NCBI GenBank assembly: GCA_951217055.1 | Contig: OX578283.1 | Span: 1,550,001-1,614,000, forward strand | Length of the DNA: 64,000 nt | Source: Gerris lacustris | Lineage: Eukaryota > Arthropoda > Insecta > Hemiptera > Gerridae | Reading direction: 5' to 3' | Part shown: in pieces, positions 57,505-64,000 of the stretch | How the letters are laid out: each line of letters opens with the position of its first letter | Numbering within the stretch: the stretch's first letter is position 1 | The notes under the pieces: model-generated | The model's input: only the letters and a program-made list of their open reading frames with translations | What the model was told of the DNA's origin: nothing | Databases searched by the model: none | Made by a program: the position numbers and the translations under genes

Positions 57505-58058
57505 CAGCCAATTAGTGTGGCACATAGCTTCCTCGCATCCTATCATGTACTTTATTGTTATATTAGTTTATTGTTTATTGTATAAAAACTATGAAATATA
57601 GCTTTAGCTATCTTTAGCACTTCATAACGGTGTGGATGTTGGTTTTACTAAAAATTTGTATTTGAAAAAAAATGTTTGCCTCATTGAATAGATGAAGTTA
57701 GATTTTTTCCCCGACCTAAAATTCCAATTTTAAATTTGAAGTTCACGCTTACGCGAGCGTTGTTCGTGAACGCTTGGACGGATAACGTTTTCCAACGAAC
57801 TCGTCCTGGGTATTGGTAAAATGAACATGTCTACCAAATTTCATCAAAATCAGTAGACATTTACTCAAGCTATCGTCGCACGTTTCATAATTTGCGGACA
57901 CACAGACCGACAGACAGACAGACAGACACGAGACCAAAAAGGTCCCCGATGTCTAAAAAGGATTTCTGTCTTGGAATTTTTAAAATCGGAGACATAAAAG
58001 TTTCTCGTTCTCAAAATAAACACAATGCTTCCGTTACCTTCGGTAAGCTCGGAAGCAA
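57505..58058 (+). repeat. Dispersed repeat P, copy 2
   Basis: Starts AGTGTGGCACATAGCTTCCT and ends with the CTTCCGTTACC hairpin. Contains a CAGACAGACAGACAG tract. Confidence 0.78.
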
Positions 58059-58081
58059 ATAAATAATAAATAATCTGAAAT

Positions 58082-59445
58082 TGTTATTTATGTACCTAGG
58101 GAGTTAAGTAAGCCATTATTCCCTGAGCAAAAAAGTTGGTTCTTGAGGCGAAGCCGAAGTCACCATGGTCCCTAAATCCCGAGGCGAAGCCGAGGGAGAT
58201 AATTATCGCGAGGGGAATAATAGCACTTTACTCACGAGGTACATACAATATTTTATCTCCAGTAGGGAGAAAATACACATTTTCGACCATTGCACAGTTT
58301 TTATTTATTATTTTAATAAATAACAATAATTATTAGCACTTTTAATAGCAGATATAAGAGATTCAATATTAAAAACAAATAAGAATTGGAATTAAACTCA
58401 AATAGAAGGTTATTTAGATGCAGGTTATAAACAATGATAAAGAAGGTCGAAAAAGCAGTGTCGCCAACCTGATTTCAACAACTTCATTAAATTAGCCATT
58501 CATTTTCTACTATTTATAAAATAATTAAGTTGGCAATCCTTACTTCTTCGCCCTACTTTACTTTTTTTCCCTATATACTCTTTGAGTTTAGGGAAGAAAA
58601 GACTTACTTTAGTCCCTCTTAACTAGGGTGACCAAATCGTCAACTATACTATGGGAAAAACGGGACACTACACGTTCAGTACCCAATCCGGGGGGTCTGG
58701 GGTGTATGCAATACCCCCCAGGGCAGGTATGGGGGGGGGGGGGGGGGGGGGGGGGGTCCGGTGACGGACTAAAAAAGCTGAGGGTTGTCCGCTATTATAA
58801 AAGTCCGTTATATTACAAATTTTTAATTTAATTAATAATGCAAAAGGGCGTAAAATGTGTTTATTTTACATAAAATAAAAGATATCATTGAACATAGGCT
58901 TAATAAGCGATTTTTGACAATTTCTACCAAAACAGAAGCGGATGCAGGGTCCTGGGCTCGGGCGGCATTTCACAGAGACCTCTTTTTATTTGTGTCCGCT
59001 ATTGAAGAGTCCGTTATTGTGAGGTTCTAGTATACTTATAGTTGTTACCCCGGCCATCTTTAAAACTTCCTTATTTTCTAATCAGTCCATTTTGAAATTG
59101 TATGGTGCTTGAAGAATTACAGAAAGCTCCACATTCATCCTGCTTTGATCGTCTGTCCACTGAATGTTCATAAGCGAAAATATTCTATCAGTATTGCCAC
59201 TACGGGCATGGCTTGCAAACACATATTGGCATATCTTTAAATATTCTTAAAAATTATCTTCAAACAGAAAGAGTTTTTAGTAACGCAAATACAGGACATT
59301 TAGGCGTCCCGGGAGACTTTTTCGGAAAAAACACCGGGAATGTTCGTGAAAAAACGGGACAATCCCGTTTTTACGGGAGGGTTGGTCACCCTACTCTAAA
59401 CTGATCCAAAATCATAACTTTTTCTCCCTACTGGAGAAAAAAAAT
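58082..59445 (+). repeat. Dispersed repeat G, copy 3, split by a hAT element
   Basis: 58082-58623 matches copies 1 and 2, and the remaining family sequence resumes at 59394 (CTCTAAACTGATCCAAAATC). Confidence 0.85.
58624..59393 (+). mobile_element. 770-bp hAT element with 8-bp target duplication
   Basis: TIRs TAGGGTGACCAA and TTGGTCACCCTA; duplications CTCTTAAC (58616-58623) and CTCTAAAC (59394-59401), one mismatch, form nTnnnnAn. The empty site is seen in the other G copies (CTCTAAACT). Subterminal AAAACGGGAC motifs occur at both ends. A 26-G run at 58731-58756 lies inside. Near the right end one frame reads LQTERVFSNAN, resembling the S-E-R-V-F-S-x-A motif of hAT transposase C-termini, so this is probably a deletion derivative. 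Confidence 0.92.
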
Positions 59446-59944
59446 ATTACTCAAAAACTGTTTCGAAAATTTGGATTTATTTTTCCAAATACATACGTTG
59501 AAGTCGGTCTAGTAGTTTAGGCTCAATGAATGTGCCCAAACTGAAGACAATTTTTTAAAATGACTTTTTTTGGACTAAGGGGGCCATAATATATGTAAAG
59601 CCAATGAATATACTCTTTAAATACATTCTAGTTTTATATTCTTAATTGTATCTACTCGATTTAACATCGAGGAAAAAATTAAAAAGAGAAAATACGAAAA
59701 GAGTTTTTTGATATCTTAAAAGAAGATTGTAAAAACTAGATAAAACATCATGAATGCAGCGCCACTGAATCACTGAATCATTCATTGAACAGTGAAACGA
59801 TAGAGACGTGCTGCCTCAGCCAAATATTCTTAATCAGCGCCATGTTGGACTCCGTGGAGTAACTGTGACGTAACTCAACGACACGTAATACACGCTTTGT
59901 TATCTATTCAGCAATCCTTATCACAACAGTAAAGATTTGCATGG

Positions 59945-60080
59945 GTGTACACGTTTTAAGGTTCCCTGAATCCAAAAAAGTTGTATTTAAGAATGTCGGT
60001 CTGTCGTCTGTAGTGTGTCGTCTCTTTGGCATACTTGAAAAAAAGAGAAATGAATTTTAAATCAAAATTTGATGGCTTCC

Positions 60081-60119
<39 letters not shown>

Positions 60120-60120
60120 T
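59945..60120 (-). repeat. T1 fragment with poly(C) tract
   Basis: CACGTTTTAAGGTTCCCTGA ... CTGTCGTCTG matches T1 in reverse; about 22 C end at 60109. Confidence 0.65.
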
Positions 60121-60384
60121 TGAGATAAAAACGTGAATAAAATAGTCTGCAAATTAAATTGCAATCTTCACAATCTTCCTTCCTAAATTCACAAATCTTC
60201 CTCGCGCTTTATTGCGTACTTTAAAGGTTTAAGAAATATTGAACACAGATATATCGACAGACCCAAGTCCAAAAATGACATCTCTTGTCTGAAAACGGAA
60301 TTTTGTCTTGGAATTTTTGAAATCGCAGGCATAAAACAGATTCGTTCTCAATCACAAATGCTTGCGTTAAGGTAAGCTCAGACA

Positions 60385-61245
60385 CAAGATTATTTTCTCC
60401 AAAAACGGTTCCGACAATTATATTTAAACAATTCTATAATGTAGTTTATTTAAATAAAATTTAACCTGGTTTTCTCGGAAAAATAGTGATAAAGTCGGAA
60501 AACTCCTAGTGTGGCACATAGCTTCCTCGCATCCTGTCACGTTCTTTATTGACTTTATGCTTTTACAATCCATTATTGTCTAATTTAATTGTTTCCACCG
60601 TTATTTTTTTAATGAGTCAAAATTGTTTTGATTTTTTTATACATGAATTAAAGTATTGATTAAGCAAAAGTTAAAGAGCGTAGATGGTTGAAATTAATCT
60701 GGGGCTATCTACGATCTACTTCTGACATACCATCTAAATTTCATAAAAATCAGATAAGTACTTTTGAAGATATAGGTGTATATAAATGTATGTTTGTGCG
60801 CATGTGGAAGAGAAAAAAATGAGCGTTGAAGGTTAAAACTTATATGGGACCAACAATGGGCTGATTATGACCTACCATAAAAACTGATTAAAATGTGACT
60901 TGTAGTTTTTGATTTAAAATATGTTGATTCGTAAAAATAAAAATTAAGCGACAGACAGACACAGAACCAAAAATGTTCCCTGATATCTGAAACGGATTTC
61001 TGTTTCGGAATTTTTAAAAACGGAGACCTAAAATATTTTCGTTCTTCAGAACGATCACATAGCTTCCGTTACCTTCGGTAAGCTCGGAAGCAATATAAGT
61101 TCCTGAGAAAATATCTTATAAAGCGGTCAGTAAAAAGTCGGGTTCGATTCCCCACCGGGAAAAAGTTTTTTTATGGTTAATTTTGGTGAAAAGTCCAATA
61201 AATATTAACAGGACTATGTAATTATGTACTCGTATATAAGAAAGT
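60385..61245 (-). repeat. Dispersed repeat T1, copy 8, split by P copy 3
   Basis: 60385-60505 and 61095-61245 are the two halves (second half with GGGTTCGATTCCCC at about 61140). Confidence 0.75.
60506..61094 (+). repeat. Dispersed repeat P, copy 3
   Basis: AGTGTGGCACATAGCTTCCT to CGGTAAGCTCGGAAGC; about 589 bp, inserted into T1. Confidence 0.8.
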
Positions 61246-61525
61246 ATGGTACGAGGAATCCATTGTATGCGTGACTAAAGAATCTAATAGAAGAGCCACG
61301 CATGCGTGATATGAATTAACTATAGTGCGTGCTTTTAACTCATTTAAAAAACAAAACACAAAATAACAGGCTTTAAGTTGAATCGATATTCACTTATTAT
61401 TAAAATACATCAAAAGCTTATTTCGTGTATTCGGGTAGCTTAGTTATTTCAATACAAACAAAAACAAGGGTAAGTTTTGAATAATGATCGCCAGACTGCG
61501 CCAGCAAAGTTCAACTATCATTTTT

Positions 61526-62752
61526 TGCTTCCGAGCTTACCAAAGGTAACGGAAGCTATGTGATCGTTCTGAAGAACGAAAATATTTTGTGTTTCCTATT
61601 TCAAAAATTCCAAGACAGAAATCCGTTTCAGACATCAGGGAACATTTTTGGTCCCGTGTCTTTCGGTCTGTGTGACACTTAATTATTGCGAACCAACATA
61701 TCTTAAAAACTACTCGTCCGATTTTAATGAAATTTGTATGGTAGGTCATAATTACCTCATTGTTAGTCCCATATAAGTTTCAACCTTCTATGCCCATTTG
61801 CTTCTCTTCCACATGCGCACAAACATATATTTATTTACACCTATATCTTCAAAAGTACTTATCTGATTCGTATGAAACTTATATAGTTTATCGAAAGTAA
61901 CCCTTAGATAGTCCCAGATTAATATGAACCGTCTGCCCTCTTTAACTTTTGCTTAATTGATACTTTAATTCATACAAAAAAAAGACTGCCAATTGGTGTG
62001 GCACATAGCTTCATCGCATCCTATCCACATACTGTATTGGTTTTATGATTTTTTTTTTTTTTTTTTACAAGCTATAATTGTCTAAATTGTTTCCCTGTTT
62101 TTTAATCTGTCAAAATTGTTTTAATTTTTTACATGAATTAAAGTACAAATTTAGCAAAAGTTAAAGAGCGCAGACGGTTCAATTTAATCTTGGGATATCT
62201 ACCGGTTACTTTCGATAAACTGTAAAAGTTTTATACAAATCAGATAAGTACTTTTGAAGCTATAGGTGTAAGTAGATGTATGTTTGTACGCACGTGGAAG
62301 AGAAACAAATAACCGCAGAAGGTTGAAACTTATATGGAACCAACAATGGGCTAATTATGACCTACCACCCCAATTTCATTAAAATTGGACGTGTAGTGTT
62401 TAAGATATATTCGTTCGCAAAAATTAAACGACAGACCGACAGACAGACACGGAACCGAAAATGATCTCTGATGTCTGAAACGGATTTCTGTCTTGGAATT
62501 TTTGAATCGGAGACCTACAAATTTTTCGTTCTTCAGAACAATCACATAGTTTCCGTTACCTTCGGTAAACTCGGAAGCAAACATTGACAGATTAAAAAAC
62601 GGGTAAAACAATTTAACAAATTATACAATAATGGCTTGTAAAAGGCCAATTTTAGGCAAATTATACAATAATGGCTCGTAAAAGCATAAAAGTAATAAAG
62701 TACGTGGATAGAATGGGAGGAAGCTATGTGCCACACCAATTGGCAGTCTATT
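61526..62752. repeat. Three P copies in -, +, - arrangement
   Basis: 61526-61980 is reversed, 61983-62582 is forward and nearly full length, and 62690-62752 is a reversed start fragment ending CCACACCAATTGGCAGTC. Together they make a folded palindrome-like cluster. Confidence 0.75.
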
Positions 62753-63230
62753 TTTAAATAGGCTTTAATATTTTAAACTAAAAAAAGTAGAACACTTTAG
62801 GCATAAGATAAAGTTGTTTACGAGTAGTATTGGAGAGGTTTATTTATATTATATTTTCTCTTAAATAATTTTAATTATCAATTAACCGATTATAATAAGT
62901 AATAATTAATACAAGATAAAGGGTGAATACACGAGTGTTAATTATTAAAAAGCTCCGTGAGAATGCGCCAGGTAAGTTTCAATTGAATATAGGTTTGTGA
63001 CAGTAGAAATCAATAATATTCTGTCGGTAAGGTTGCAGTGTTTCCCCCGAGACGAGTCCAAATAATACAGAATTAAACATAGAGCTGTTAATCAATAATA
63101 CCGACCCCGACGGACTCGAAACAATAGCTTCGTTTCAAACTCTCTTGAGCCAAATAACTAATTCCTCAATTTCTTTCTCTTCTTCTTTCCTTCATTAGGG
63201 TTTTTTTTTTTTTTCAAGAAATATGCCTTT

Positions 63231-63510
63231 ATAGTTCAGGAGATAGCGTGCAAAAATGTGTCTGTCTAACTTCAAACTTCAAGCTGGAATATTGTGTATA
63301 AGTCAATTTTTTTGTGTCTTTTTAAGATTATGTAGTCGGCTAAGTTCATGTGGGTGGAGAGCGGCCAAATCCTAAACATTTTGGCAGACTATGTAAATTT
63401 TATGATCATGAGTACAAAATTAGTTCACCAAAAATCAAGTTGATATTAGTTTTTCTTTTGATACGTTAGTCATTTAAAATATTTCTTCAAATCAAAGTGG
63501 GCACCATTTT
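63231..63510 (+). repeat. Dispersed repeat T3, copy 4
   Basis: AGTTCAGGAGATAGCGTGC through GATCATGAGTACAAAATTAG. Confidence 0.72.
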
Positions 63511-63847
63511 TATTTATTATAAATGTTTAGTATTTATTTATAGTACCGTAAATTGCAGTATTAAAGTAAAAAGATTTACTATAATAAAGTACTTATAATA
63601 TATTGAGGTTATGCAAGGTTTAACGAGACGGAGTGATAGTTACACTGATTATCCGCTAGATAGCATTACATGTCTGATCTAAACAGTCTGGATTTAGGCG
63701 TAGCTGTCTTGAAAAAAGACTACTAGAATGCGGCACTATGTAGTTAACATGTACAGTTATAAAGACATATGCATTATAACATCCTTATAAAATAATTAAT
63801 TTTTAGTACAGCTGATTGTAGATCGGGTGTCCAGTAAACACAAATAT

Positions 63848-64000
63848 TTTTTTTCCGTGGTAGGCTGTGAAATAGTAACTTTAGAGCCTAAAAAACATAG
63901 CTAAAATCCATTTTTTCATTACGTGGACTTAAAAAATCTTTTCATTACTCCTAGCTGTAAAGAAAAAATCTTTTACGTCCTAGGCACTAAAAAATCTTTT
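63848..64000 (+). repeat. Dispersed repeat H, copy 2 (runs off the window)
   Basis: Matches 15053-15180 closely (GAAATAGTAACTTTAGAGCC, CATTACGTGGACTTAAAAAA). Confidence 0.82.

Noticed and set aside
61537..62611. Minus-strand ORFs with TDRKTRDQK-like and LSVGLSFN-like strings as a gene family
   Set aside because: They are readings of the P repeat, with different breaks in each copy and no conserved start or stop.

Overview
The window is nuclear DNA of an animal, most likely an insect. It is strongly AT-rich and intron-containing, and it is packed with microsatellites, tRNA-derived SINEs, MITEs, foldback elements, an LTR retrotransposon and a non-LTR retrotransposon. No prokaryotic gene organisation is present. 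I cannot name the species from the sequence alone.

One host gene explains the layout. Five minus-strand exons (51747-51804, 18943-19150, 7951-8159, 6627-6732, 1678-1726) join with matching phases at canonical GT/AG sites. They give a 209-residue reticulon-like protein (Rtnl1 type) with two long hydrophobic hairpin segments and a C-terminal KKEQ dilysine ER signal. The gene covers about 50 kb, and intron 1 alone is 32.6 kb. Positions 1-1677 are its AT-rich 3' flank. Positions 51805-64000 are its 5' side.

The introns hold layered mobile DNA. Intron 4 (1727-6626) has dispersed repeats and a foldback. Intron 2 (8160-18942) holds a pogo-like MITE, a hAT MITE, a Harbinger-like MITE, a Mag-type Ty3/gypsy element with 124-bp LTR and TTAAT target duplication, a 5'-truncated LINE with poly(A), and a 55/84-bp satellite that stops 50 bp from the exon 2 splice donor. 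Intron 1 holds foldbacks, a 574-bp MITE, a 3.2-kb long inverted repeat, a 5.1-kb CACTG...CAGTG element whose empty site is visible in a paralogous copy at 27.8 kb, a hairpin carrying two copies of a splice-competent exon, a perfectly homogeneous 72-bp array, and a TIR element carrying a 288-bp tandem array.

Upstream of the reticulon gene are a minisatellite inside a foldback, degenerate repeats with evenly spaced CAGCTG E-boxes, a 48-bp array, and more copies of the same dispersed families. One of these copies is split by a hAT element with a recognisable 8-bp target duplication.

Family labels used below are mine. T1 is a tRNA-related repeat with inverted TACTTTCTCATAT termini. G is a repeat starting with GGGAGTAAAGT-type hairpins. 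P is a repeat ending in a CTTCCGTTACC hairpin. S is a SINE-like repeat. T3, W, H and K are short dispersed families. Boundaries of these families are approximate; boundaries of exons, LTRs, TIRs and target duplications were read base by base.
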